DNA from: Gordonia sp. UBA5067
GTDB lineage: Bacteria; Actinomycetota; Actinomycetes; Mycobacteriales; Mycobacteriaceae
Assembly: GCF_002414845.1 (NCBI RefSeq)
Contig: NZ_DIAX01000074.1
Location: 669-15,005 of the forward strand
DNA length: 14,337 nt
Reading direction: 5' to 3'
Part shown: positions 1-6,888 of the stretch, piece by piece
Layout: every line of letters begins with the position of its first letter
Numbering within the stretch: position 1 is the stretch's first letter
Notes under the pieces: generated by a model
Told to the model about the DNA's origin: nothing
Databases searched by the model: none
The model's input: the letters and a program-made list of their open reading frames with translations, nothing else
Translations under genes and position numbers: made by a program

Positions 1-555
1 ATGATCCGCGGCACCTTCGCCAATATCCGCCTGCAGAACCAGCTGCTCGACGGCGTGTCCGGCGGGTACACCCGTGACTTCACCCAGGACGGCGGCCCGC
101 AGTCGTTCATCTACGATGCGTCGGTGAACTACCAGAAGGCCGGCATTCCCCTGGTCGTGCTCGGCGGCAAGGAGTACGGCTCGGGCAGTTCACGCGACTG
201 GGCGGCCAAGGGAACCGTGCTGCTGGGTGTGAAGGCGGTCATCACCGAGTCCTTCGAGCGCATCCACCGCAGCAACCTGATCGGGATGGGCGTCGTTCCG
301 CTCCAGTTCCCGGCCGGCGAGTCCGCGAAGTCGCTCGGCCTGACCGGTACCGAGGTCTTCGACATCGAGGGCATCGAGAAGCTCAACGAGGGAGTCACCC
401 CACCGACCATGCACGTCACGGCGACAAAGGAGGACGGCGACACCATCGAGTTCGACGCCGTCGTCCGGATCGACACCCCCGGAGAGGCCGACTACTACCG
501 CAACGGCGGCATCCTCCAGTACGTTCTGCGCAACATGCTGAAGGCTGATGCCTAA
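1..555 (+). CDS. acn: Aconitate hydratase, C-terminal part (5' end outside window)
   Basis: This is the last 184 residues of aconitase, the TCA-cycle enzyme that interconverts citrate and isocitrate in the cytoplasm through a [4Fe-4S] cluster. The first codon in the window is ATG, but it is an internal methionine: the fragment starts in the middle of the conserved segment before the C-terminal swivel domain. Around residues 55-71 it carries the motif [17 protein letters not shown], whose Ser-Ser-Arg residues bind substrate in known aconitases. The following [19 protein letters not shown] segment and the closing [12 protein letters not shown] are also typical. The cluster cysteines lie in the missing N-terminal part. 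The TAA stop lies inside the start of the downstream TetR gene, so the two are almost certainly co-transcribed. The identification is very secure; only the upstream extent is unseen. Confidence 0.97.
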   Translation: MIRGTFANIRLQNQLLDGVSGGYTRDFTQDGGPQSFIYDASVNYQKAGIPLVVLGGKEYGSGSSRDWAAKGTVLLGVKAVITESFERIHRSNLIGMGVVPLQFPAGESAKSLGLTGTEVFDIEGIEKLNEGVTPPTMHVTATKEDGDTIEFDAVVRIDTPGEADYYRNGGILQYVLRNMLKADA

Positions 556-1120
556 GGTCTCCGACGACCACCTGGCCGCGCGTCGTCGAGAGATCCTCGA
601 CGGCGCGCGGCGGTGTTTCGCGGAGTACGGGTACGACGGCGCCACGGTCAAACGACTCGAAGAGGCGACCGGGCTGTCCCGGGGTGCAATCTTCCACCAC
701 TTCCGGGACAAAGAAGCGCTCTTCCTGGCACTCGCCGACGACGATGCCCACCGGATGGCCGACGTCGCCGCCGACCAGGGTCTGGTGCAGGTGATGCGCG
801 ACATGCTCGCCCGGCCACAGGACTTTGACTGGCTCGGGACACGACTGGAGATCGCCCGCAAGATCCGGACCGACACGGCGTTCCGCGACGAGTGGCAGGC
901 CCGCTCGGCCGAGTTGGACTCGGCCACCCTGTCGCGCCTTGAGAGTCAGCGCACCGCCGGCCGGCTGCGCAGCGATTTGCCCACCGAAGTGCTCGTCACC
1001 TATCTGGACCTCGTGATGGACGGCCTGATCAACCGGCTGGCCACCGGAGAGTCCACCGCCAACCTCGAGGCGGTCCTCGACCTCGTCGAAGCGTCGGTGC
1101 GCTCCGATACCCACTCCTGA
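548..1120 (+). CDS. acnR: TetR-family regulator, AcnR-type
   Basis: This is a 190-residue TetR repressor. The N-terminal three-helix DNA-binding domain spans about residues 10-58; the recognition region reads [19 protein letters not shown] (41-59), a standard TetR signature. The C-terminal ligand domain has no diagnostic motif visible to me. The ATG overlaps the end of acn by 8 bases, so translation is probably coupled. In Corynebacterium glutamicum the TetR protein AcnR is encoded directly downstream of acn and represses it, and M. tuberculosis Rv1474c has the same position and similar length. By position I infer that this protein represses acn. Its operator would be upstream of acn and outside the window, so it cannot be checked here. 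The family is certain; the specific role is likely. Confidence 0.87.
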   Translation: MPKVSDDHLAARRREILDGARRCFAEYGYDGATVKRLEEATGLSRGAIFHHFRDKEALFLALADDDAHRMADVAADQGLVQVMRDMLARPQDFDWLGTRLEIARKIRTDTAFRDEWQARSAELDSATLSRLESQRTAGRLRSDLPTEVLVTYLDLVMDGLINRLATGESTANLEAVLDLVEASVRSDTHS

Positions 1121-1219
1121 CCAATTCGGCGGTGGTGCCCGGGGAATGGGCTCGCGACCTGGTCCCTATCTGCGCGACCTGCTGGGGTTGGTGCCACGGT
1201 TTCACCGCCGCCTTCGGCG

Positions 1220-1225
1220 TAACCT
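1220..1225 (+). promoter_or_regulatory. Candidate -10 element of a leaderless promoter
   Basis: The hexamer TAACCT fits the actinobacterial TANNNT -10 consensus and is followed by 6 bases and then the GTG start at 1232. The transcript would then begin at or within a base of the start codon. No Shine-Dalgarno sequence precedes the GTG, and in-frame stops at 1220 and 1226 rule out a more upstream start. No clear -35 box is seen. This is inference from spacing. Confidence 0.42.
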
Positions 1226-1231
1226 TGAACG

Positions 1232-2788
1232 GTGGCAGCGCAGGCTCCGATGCCGCGGTTGGCCGAACTGATCGCGTCGTTGTCGATTGCCACCGACCTC
1301 GGCCTCGGGTTGCCGCAGGAACACGTCCTTCGCCAGACCCTCATTGCGCTGCGCCTCGGCGCACTGGCCGGGTTGAGTTCCGAACAACAAGACGCGGTGT
1401 TCTACGTTTCACTGCTGGCGTGGGTGGGCTGCATCGCGGACTCACATGAGTTGTCGCGCTCCTTTGGGGACGACCGGCGGATCCGATCCGACAGTTACCT
1501 CGTCGACAAGGCCGGCCTGGAGATGATGCGATTCATGTTCGCGCAGGTGGTGCGCGGCCGCCCGCCGCTCGAAGGCGTGGCCATGGTCGGGCGTGTCCTC
1601 GCCAGTGGATTCGCCGACGCGACCAACTCGTTCATCACCCACTGCCAGACGACGGGCGACATCGCCGATCGGCTCCATCTCCCGCCCCGCGTTCGCGACT
1701 GCCTGACCCAGGTCTTCGAGCGGTGGGACGGGCACGGTGTTCCCGGCCACCGTGCCGGCCCGCGGATCGACATCGTCGTCCGCGTGGTGCAGATCGCCGA
1801 CGACGCGGAGGTCCTGCACCGGCAGGGCGGACTCGGTGCTGCCGTCGAGATGCTCCAATCGCGCCGGGGGACCGAGTTCGACCCCGAGTTGGTCGACGCG
1901 TTGATTGCCCGCGCCGGCGAGATATTCGGGAGCCTCGAGATCGCCGACCCCGCCGGCGCGGTGGCGGAGATCTCCCACCAAATCGAAAGCCCACTCACCC
2001 CTGCCGAATTCGACGATGCCCTCGAGGTCTTCGGCGACTACGCCGATCTCAAGTCCCCCTGGTTCAGCGGGCATTCGTACGCAACCGCGCAACTCGCTGC
2101 CACTGCGGCCGCGCACGCCGGGCTCGATCGACATGACTGCCGCCTGGTCCGCAATGCCGCACTTGTGGCCCACCTCGGGCGAACCGGCGTCTCGACCGGA
2201 ATATGGAACAAGACCGGCCCGCTTACCGCCGCGGAAATCGAACGGATCAGGACGGTGCCCTACCTCACCGAGAGCATTCTGCGCCGGCAACCCCGACTGG
2301 CCGAACTCGGCGCCCTCGCCGGCACCGTTCACGAACGCATCGATGGTTCCGGCTACCCCCGCGGACTTGCCGCAAACAGCTTGTCGACGTGCGCACGCGT
2401 GCTGGCCGTGGCCGACTGGTACCAGACCATCGCCGAGGCCCGTCCCCACCGCGATCCGGTACCCAAGTCCGAGCGGGCGACACTACTGCGCCAACTCGTC
2501 ACCGAAGGCAAGTTCGACGGCGTCGCCGGACGCGCCGTTCTCGCCGCGGCCGGGCATCGGGTGCCGAGGCGCACCACTTTGGTCGCCGGCCTGACCGATC
2601 GTGAGGCCCAGATCCTGGACCTCCTGGTTCGCGGGGCGTCCAACCGCCAGATCGCTGAGCAGCTGACGATCACCCGGCGCACGGTCGGCAGTCACGTCGA
2701 GCACATCTACGCCAAGATCGGCGTGAGCACCCGTGGTGCCGCCGCCATGTTCGCCATGCGCCACGGTCTCGTCGACCCCACCGACTGA
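1232..2788 (+). CDS. Tandem HD-GYP-like protein with C-terminal LuxR helix-turn-helix
   Basis: This 518-residue protein has three parts. An HD-GYP-like region spans about residues 30-230, with ERWDGHGVP at 163-171 and an IADDAEV segment at 188-194. A second such region spans about 262-440, with GHS at 280, HERIDGSGYPRGL at 367-379 and VADWYQ at 393-398. A LuxR/GerE helix-turn-helix spans about 453-515 (LTDREAQILDLLVRGASNRQ and following). HD-GYP domains normally hydrolyse cyclic-di-GMP or related phosphodiesters. Here the defining His-Asp pair is lost in both copies: AWVG at 63-66 and AHLG at 313-316. The domains may therefore sense a ligand rather than cleave one. The GTG start is the first possible, because two in-frame stops lie just upstream; ATG 1250 is the alternative. 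It is probably a transcription regulator; its targets are unknown but may include the two genes that follow. Confidence 0.82.
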   Translation: MAAQAPMPRLAELIASLSIATDLGLGLPQEHVLRQTLIALRLGALAGLSSEQQDAVFYVSLLAWVGCIADSHELSRSFGDDRRIRSDSYLVDKAGLEMMRFMFAQVVRGRPPLEGVAMVGRVLASGFADATNSFITHCQTTGDIADRLHLPPRVRDCLTQVFERWDGHGVPGHRAGPRIDIVVRVVQIADDAEVLHRQGGLGAAVEMLQSRRGTEFDPELVDALIARAGEIFGSLEIADPAGAVAEISHQIESPLTPAEFDDALEVFGDYADLKSPWFSGHSYATAQLAATAAAHAGLDRHDCRLVRNAALVAHLGRTGVSTGIWNKTGPLTAAEIERIRTVPYLTESILRRQPRLAELGALAGTVHERIDGSGYPRGLAANSLSTCARVLAVADWYQTIAEARPHRDPVPKSERATLLRQLVTEGKFDGVAGRAVLAAAGHRVPRRTTLVAGLTDREAQILDLLVRGASNRQIAEQLTITRRTVGSHVEHIYAKIGVSTRGAAAMFAMRHGLVDPTD

Positions 2789-2807
2789 GGACCGACAGTC
2801 AACGAAG

Positions 2808-2825
2808 ATCGGGCGAACACCCGAT
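2808..2825. repeat. Inverted repeat between the HD-LuxR gene and the SnoaL-like gene
   Basis: ATCGGG (2808-2813) and CCCGAT (2820-2825) form a perfect 6-bp stem with a 6-base loop, 20 bases after the HD-LuxR stop. A further GATCGGG copy lies at 2826-2832. There is no T-run after it, so it is a weak terminator at best. It could instead be a binding site for the adjacent LuxR-type protein. The repeat is seen directly; its function is open. Confidence 0.3.
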
Positions 2826-2859
2826 GATCGGGGTCGGCGACCGCCGTAGAACTGTTGGT

Positions 2860-3264
2860 ATGACCATTTCAGAACCACTCTCGCTCCCGGCAACAAGCAT
2901 CGCGCCCGTGTATGAGCACTTCCTCGCCGCCATCGTCAACCGCGATTTCGTGGGCCTCGGCGCCACCCTGCGCGACGACGTTCGCCTGCGCGCCCTGGTG
3001 CCGCCCGGCCCCTTCGCACTAGCCGGGCCCCCCGCCGTCGTCGCCCAGTTCGAGCAATGGTTCGGCGGTGGGCGCTCCTTCGAGGTACTGAGTCACTCCG
3101 CCGGCGTCGTCGGCACCCGCGTGCACGCCCGGTGGACCGTCCGTCGTACCCCCGATGCGCCCGACGCCAGCCCCCTCACCGCCGAGCAGCACGCCTTCCT
3201 GACCGCTGACGACAGAGTGCGGTCGATCGATCTGCTGTGCTCAGGATGGCAGGACGCACGATGA
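2860..3264 (+). CDS. Small NTF2/SnoaL-like protein
   Basis: This 134-residue protein looks like a single-domain member of the NTF2/SnoaL-like fold. It opens with a helix of the type IAPVYEHFLAAIVNRDFVGL and a stretch in which a short 'dose' of residues (LGATLRDDVRLRALVP) leads into alternating beta-strands. This is the usual start of such cone-shaped proteins, which may be small-molecule enzymes, binding proteins or structural partners. No catalytic residues can be assigned with confidence. I chose ATG 2860 because the N-terminus then reads like family members; the in-frame ATG at 2824 would add a basic 12-residue stretch from the inverted repeat. The stop overlaps the DsrE start in an ATGA, so the two are translationally coupled and probably act together. 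The fold call is moderate and the function is unknown. Confidence 0.65.
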   Translation: MTISEPLSLPATSIAPVYEHFLAAIVNRDFVGLGATLRDDVRLRALVPPGPFALAGPPAVVAQFEQWFGGGRSFEVLSHSAGVVGTRVHARWTVRRTPDAPDASPLTAEQHAFLTADDRVRSIDLLCSGWQDAR

Positions 3265-3635
3265 GTACCGCACTGGCCAAAGCCGCGGTGAGCCTGACCA
3301 CCGGTCTGGAAGACCCGGAGAAGGTCACCGTCGCCATGCTCGTCGCCGTCGGCGCCGCCGAACAGGGCCGATCTACGATGATCTTCCTGACCAAAGAGGC
3401 GGTGCGCCTCTCCGTCGCGGGGACGGCACTGGGCACCGCATGCGCGGGCTGCCCCCCGCTCCCAGAGCTGTATACGCGCTACGCACAGGCCGGGGGCCGG
3501 TTCCTGATTTGCCCGATCTGCTTTGCCGCCAAGGGGTTGGATTCCGCCACCACGATCGATACGGCCGACCTCGGTGGCACGGTGGCGCTCTGGGAATGGA
3601 TCGGCACCGACCCGGTGGTGACTTTCAGTTACTGA
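3261..3635 (+). CDS. DsrE-family protein with two CxxC motifs
   Basis: This 124-residue protein resembles the DsrE/DsrF-like family, small cytoplasmic Rossmann-like proteins that often carry sulfur on a cysteine or serve a regulatory or binding role. The segment VTVAMLVAVGAAEQGRSTMI followed by FLTKEAV is the typical first strand and helix. Four cysteines form two CxxC pairs, C61-A-G-C64 and C84-P-I-C87; the second sits in the family's usual cysteine position before the KGL helix. The pairs could bind a metal or form disulfides. I chose ATG 3261 because it makes a 4-base ATGA overlap with the upstream stop; GTG 3237 would intrude far into the preceding gene. It ends 10 bases from the stop of the convergent ABC-F gene. 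The family is likely; the substrate is unknown. Confidence 0.75.
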   Translation: MSTALAKAAVSLTTGLEDPEKVTVAMLVAVGAAEQGRSTMIFLTKEAVRLSVAGTALGTACAGCPPLPELYTRYAQAGGRFLICPICFAAKGLDSATTIDTADLGGTVALWEWIGTDPVVTFSY

Positions 3636-3645
3636 TGGCGACGGA

Positions 3646-5274
3646 CTACGCCAGCTCGATGAGTTCTTGGTACTCGTCGGACCAGTGGTCCTCGGTGCCG
3701 TCGGGCAGCAGGATGACCCGCTGCGGGTCAAGTGCGGCGGCGGCACCGGGATCGTGGGTGACCAGGACGACGGCGCCGGCGTAGCTGCGGAGGGCGTCGA
3801 GCACCTGTTCGCGCGAGATCGGGTCGAGGTTGTTCGTCGGCTCGTCCAACAGCAGGACATTGGCCGCCGACGACACCAGCCCGGCAAGGCTCAATCGGGT
3901 CTTCTCACCACCGGACAGCGTCCCGGCCGGCTGGTCGAGCTGGGCCCCACTGAACATGAAGGCACCGAGCAGGCCGCGCAGATCCTGCTCCCCCGCGTCG
4001 GGCGCGGCGTGCCGGATGTTCTCCCACACCGATGCGTCGTCGTCGAGGGTGTCGTGCTCCTGTGCGAAATAGCCGAGCTTCAGCCCGTATCCGGGCTCTA
4101 GGGCGCCGGCGTCGGCCTTCTCCGTCCCGGCGAGAAGCCGCAACAGGGTGGTCTTGCCGGCACCGTTGAGACCGAGCACGACGACCCGACTGCCTTTGTC
4201 GATCGCGAGGTCGACGCCGGTGAAAATCTCCAGCGAACCGTAGGTCTTGGTCAGACCCGAGGCCATCAGCGGCGTCTTACCGCAGGATGCCGGCTCGGGG
4301 AAGCGGATCGTCGCGGTGCGGTCGGCAACCCGCTCGTCATCCAGCTCGTTCAGCATGCGATCGGCCCGCTTGAGCATATTCTGCGCCGCCGTCGCCTTCG
4401 TCGCCTTGGCGCCGAGCTTCGCCGCCTGGGTACGCAAGGCGGAAGCCTTCTTCTCGGCGTTGGCGCGCTCGCGACGACGGCGGGCCTCATCGGTCGCCCG
4501 CGCGTCGAGGTACTTCTGCCACCCCATGTTGTAGACGTCGGCCTCCCCGCGCACGGCGTCGAGGAACCACACCTTGTTGACGACGTCGGCAAGCAGGTCC
4601 ACGTCGTGACTGATGACGATCAACCCACCGTCATGGTTCTGCAGGAAGGAGCGCAACCAGGTGATGGAGTCGGCGTCCAGATGGTTGGTCGGCTCGTCGA
4701 GAAGCAGCGTCGTCGTCGACTTGCCCCCATCGTCGGATGCCGCAAAGAGGATCCGTGCGAGCTCGATTCGGCGGCGCTGGCCACCCGATAACGTCGAAAG
4801 CTGTTGGGCGAGGACCCGATCCGGGAGACCCAGGTTGTGGCAGATGCGTGCCGCATCCGATTCGGCGACGTAGCCGCCCAACGACGAAAACCGCTCCTCA
4901 AGCCGGCCATAGTTCCGCACCGCCTTGTCCCGGGCCTTCTCGTCGACGAGTTCGGCCATCAGGAGTTGCTGCTTCTCCATGTCGCGCACCAGCGTGTCCA
5001 GCCCCCGGGCCGACAACACGCGGTCTTTGGCGAGGACGCTCAGATCGCCTTCCTTCGGGTCCTGCGGCAGATAACCGACATCGCCGTTGCGGACGACGCT
5101 GCCCGCATACGGTTCGGTTTCCCCCGCGAGAATCCGCAACGACGTGGTCTTCCCCGCCCCGTTGCGACCGACCAGCCCGATACGGTCACCCGGGCCGATC
5201 CGCAACGCGGCGCCGGGCGCCGACAGCAGGGTCCGGGCGCCCGCGCGGACTTCGAGGTCGGTGGCGGTGATCAT
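3646..5274 (-). CDS. ABC-F family ATP-binding protein (Rv1473-like)
   Basis: This 542-residue protein has two ABC ATPase domains and no membrane segments, the ABC-F layout. Domain 1 has Walker A GRNGAGKT (36-43), signature LSGGQ (162-166) and Walker B plus catalytic Glu in LLLDEPTNHLD (190-200). A charged Lys/Arg/Ala-rich linker, which in this family reaches toward the ribosomal peptidyl-transferase centre, spans about 245-320. Domain 2 has GLNGAGKT (368-375), LSGGE (453-457) and LLLDEPTNNLD (474-484). All ATPase motifs are intact. ABC-F proteins act on ribosomes, as translation factors or in protection from antibiotics; which applies here cannot be told. M. tuberculosis Rv1473, often labelled a macrolide exporter subunit, is the likely counterpart. 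The frame stays open far upstream of ATG 5274 across the crtL gene, but the protein starts naturally at MITATDLEV. Confidence 0.93.
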   Translation of the reverse strand: MITATDLEVRAGARTLLSAPGAALRIGPGDRIGLVGRNGAGKTTSLRILAGETEPYAGSVVRNGDVGYLPQDPKEGDLSVLAKDRVLSARGLDTLVRDMEKQQLLMAELVDEKARDKAVRNYGRLEERFSSLGGYVAESDAARICHNLGLPDRVLAQQLSTLSGGQRRRIELARILFAASDDGGKSTTTLLLDEPTNHLDADSITWLRSFLQNHDGGLIVISHDVDLLADVVNKVWFLDAVRGEADVYNMGWQKYLDARATDEARRRRERANAEKKASALRTQAAKLGAKATKATAAQNMLKRADRMLNELDDERVADRTATIRFPEPASCGKTPLMASGLTKTYGSLEIFTGVDLAIDKGSRVVVLGLNGAGKTTLLRLLAGTEKADAGALEPGYGLKLGYFAQEHDTLDDDASVWENIRHAAPDAGEQDLRGLLGAFMFSGAQLDQPAGTLSGGEKTRLSLAGLVSSAANVLLLDEPTNNLDPISREQVLDALRSYAGAVVLVTHDPGAAAALDPQRVILLPDGTEDHWSDEYQELIELA

Positions 5275-5282
5275 GTCCCCCG

Positions 5283-5288
5283 AGTCTA
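5283..5288 (-). promoter_or_regulatory. Candidate -10 element of the ABC-F gene
   Basis: Read on the minus strand, TAGACT matches TANNNT and ends 8 bases before the ATG at 5274. The transcript would begin at or next to the start codon. The G-run between the box and the ATG is too close to act as a normal ribosome binding site. No convincing -35 box is seen. Confidence 0.42.
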
Positions 5289-5333
5289 CGGCCCCCGGAG
5301 CGCGGCCTGAAATCGTTTCCGCCTGGTACGCAG

Positions 5334-5339
5334 TAGTCT
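5334..5339 (+). promoter_or_regulatory. Candidate -10 element of the lycopene cyclase gene
   Basis: TAGTCT matches TANNNT and is followed by 7 bases and the ATG at 5347, the spacing of a leaderless transcript. No Shine-Dalgarno sequence precedes this start and no clear -35 box is seen. The box mirrors that of the divergent ABC-F gene 45 bases away. Confidence 0.42.
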
Positions 5340-5346
5340 CAAGCGC

Positions 5347-6504
5347 ATGGCGAGCTGCTCCTCCGGCGACTCTCCCGATCTTGTCGTGGTCGGGGCCGGC
5401 CCCGCCGGCCGGGCTCTCGCCCACCGTGCGGCCCGGTCCGGCCTCACGGTCACGCTCGTCGACCCCAATCCGCATCAGCGCTGGTCGCAGACTTTCGGAG
5501 CCTTCGCCGACGAGTTGCCCGAATGGCTTTCGCCCGTGTGTGTGGCTGCGCGCAGCGAGACGGTGGTGGTCTACACGCCGCGTCGCCGAGTGCTGCACCG
5601 GCCCTACGTCGTCCTCGACAACACGGCACTGCGGGACTCGCTGTCGCTTCACGGGGTGAGGATCGTCACCGGCTGCGCGGCGCACATCCGCCCCGACGAG
5701 GTGGTCCTCGACACCGGTGACGTCGTCCCCGGTCGAGTCGTCGTCGACGCCACCGGCCGGGCACCCGGCGTTGCCGCGCGCGCGCTGCCCCGGCAACGCG
5801 CCTACGGCGTCGTCGGCATTGTTGGCGCCGACGCCGAAACGGTGCTCATGGATTGGCGCCGCCCGTCGCCCGATACCCCCGATCCGCCGACGTTCAGCTA
5901 CCGTGTGCCACTCGGCAGCGGGAGGTTCCTCGTCGAAGAGACCTTCCTGGCCGGCACGCCGCCGCCGATCGCGGAGTTGGCACGACGATGGGCGCTGCGC
6001 GGGACCCCGCACGGCTGGACCGGCGCCGCGACGGTCGATTCCGTCGAAGTGGTGGACTTCGCGCTGACTTCCGGTGCCCCCCGGCCCTGGCTCGACGATG
6101 GTCACCCGCTGCGATTCGGTGCGGCGGGCGGTCTCATGCACCAGGCCACCGGGTACAGCGTCGCCGCGTCGCTGCGGTGTGCCGACATCGTTGTCAACGC
6201 GATTGTTTGCGGCGACGACCCACGCGTCGCACTGTGGCCGTGGCGTGCGCGAATGGTCTATGCGATGCGCGAGCGGGGGCTGCGTGTCCTGACCGGCCTG
6301 GGGTGCACGGACACCGAACAATTCTTCGCCGCCTTCTTCAGCACCGGCGATGCCGGACAGCGGGCCTACCTCGGCTCGCGCCACAATCTTGCGGGAGTGC
6401 TGCGCGCGATGGCTGCGACTTTCGCCGCGACCGACTGGGCCGGGCGCCGACGCATCCTTGCCAGGGCGATCGGGATGGAACAGATCCGGCGCACCCGACG
6501 TTAA
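5347..6504 (+). CDS. crtL: Lycopene cyclase, CrtL/CrtY type
   Basis: This 385-residue flavoprotein has the features of the CrtL/CrtY lycopene cyclases, which close the linear ends of lycopene into beta or epsilon rings at the membrane. It has an N-terminal dinucleotide-binding motif VVGAGPAG (14-21) followed by an acidic strand end at D39. It also has AYGVVG (152-157), MDWR (168-171), the strand FSYRVPLGSGRFLVEETF (183-200) and GAAGGLMHQATGYSVAASL (268-286). All are conserved blocks of the family, and the length is normal. No other carotenoid gene is in the window, so phytoene synthase and desaturase must be elsewhere. The trxA start follows 7 bases after the TAA stop, which suggests one transcript. 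Related Rhodococcus strains also use a CrtL-type cyclase. The family call is strong; ring type (beta or epsilon) cannot be read from sequence. Confidence 0.9.
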   Translation: MASCSSGDSPDLVVVGAGPAGRALAHRAARSGLTVTLVDPNPHQRWSQTFGAFADELPEWLSPVCVAARSETVVVYTPRRRVLHRPYVVLDNTALRDSLSLHGVRIVTGCAAHIRPDEVVLDTGDVVPGRVVVDATGRAPGVAARALPRQRAYGVVGIVGADAETVLMDWRRPSPDTPDPPTFSYRVPLGSGRFLVEETFLAGTPPPIAELARRWALRGTPHGWTGAATVDSVEVVDFALTSGAPRPWLDDGHPLRFGAAGGLMHQATGYSVAASLRCADIVVNAIVCGDDPRVALWPWRARMVYAMRERGLRVLTGLGCTDTEQFFAAFFSTGDAGQRAYLGSRHNLAGVLRAMAATFAATDWAGRRRILARAIGMEQIRRTRR

Positions 6505-6511
6505 ACCGGAC

Positions 6512-6880
6512 ATGGCAACCACAAATCTCACCGCAGCCGCCTTCGACCAGACGATCGCCGACAACGACATCGTGCTCATCGACTTCTGGGCCTCCTGGTG
6601 CGGCCCCTGTCGACAGTTCGCCCCGATCTACGAACGGGTGTCCGAGAAGCACCACGACATCGTCTTCGCCAAAGTCGACACTGAGGCCGAGCAGCAGCTC
6701 GCCGCCGCAGCAGACATCCGCTCAATCCCCACGGTGATGGCGTTCAAGAAGGGCTACATGGTGTTCAACCAGCCCGGTTCCCTGCCTCCCGAGGCGCTTG
6801 ACGAGCTAATCGGCCGGCTCAAAGAATTGGACGTCGACAAGGCGCTCGCCGAGAGCCAGACCGCTGGCGGCGAGGGTTAG
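6512..6880 (+). CDS. trxA: Thioredoxin
   Basis: This 122-residue cytoplasmic thioredoxin reduces disulfides in partner proteins and is itself recharged by thioredoxin reductase. The active site WCGPC is at residues 29-33, the cis-proline lies in SIPT (P73), and the KVDTEAE and MAFKKG segments are in their usual places. The protein ends with a short charged tail beyond residue 107. I chose ATG 6512 because it gives a normal thioredoxin N-terminus; the frame upstream lies inside crtL. It sits 7 bases after crtL and converges on the next gene with an 8-base gap. M. tuberculosis trxA (Rv1470) is very similar in the N-terminal half as I remember it and lies in the same neighbourhood, which supports the symbol. 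Confidence 0.93.
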   Translation: MATTNLTAAAFDQTIADNDIVLIDFWASWCGPCRQFAPIYERVSEKHHDIVFAKVDTEAEQQLAAAADIRSIPTVMAFKKGYMVFNQPGSLPPEALDELIGRLKELDVDKALAESQTAGGEG

Positions 6881-6888
6881 GCGCCAGT

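Noticed and set aside
190..1114. Two overlapping minus-strand frames opposite acn and acnR
   Set aside because: Aconitase and TetR motifs on the plus strand explain the region. The minus frames are Arg/Ser/Gly-rich noise.
1121..1219. Short direct repeat GCGACCTG (1154-1161, 1174-1181) and distant inverted repeat CGGCGGTG/CACCGCCG after acnR
   Set aside because: They are short GC-rich matches expected by chance. The exact 20-base spacing is mildly curious, but no further copies are seen.
1442..2449. 335-codon minus-strand frame opposite the HD-LuxR gene
   Set aside because: It is a shadow frame: its translation has no recognisable domain, while the plus strand encodes clear HD-GYP-like and LuxR motifs.
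2824..2859. Earlier ATG (2824) for the SnoaL-like gene
   Set aside because: It starts inside the inverted repeat and adds a basic stretch unlike family N-termini. ATG 2860 is preferred, although no good ribosome binding site precedes either.
5275..6579. Long open minus-strand extension upstream of the ABC-F start, giving a 977-residue frame
   Set aside because: It lies antisense to the well-supported crtL gene, is Arg/Gly/Pro-rich with no domain, and the ABC-F protein has a natural start at 5274.
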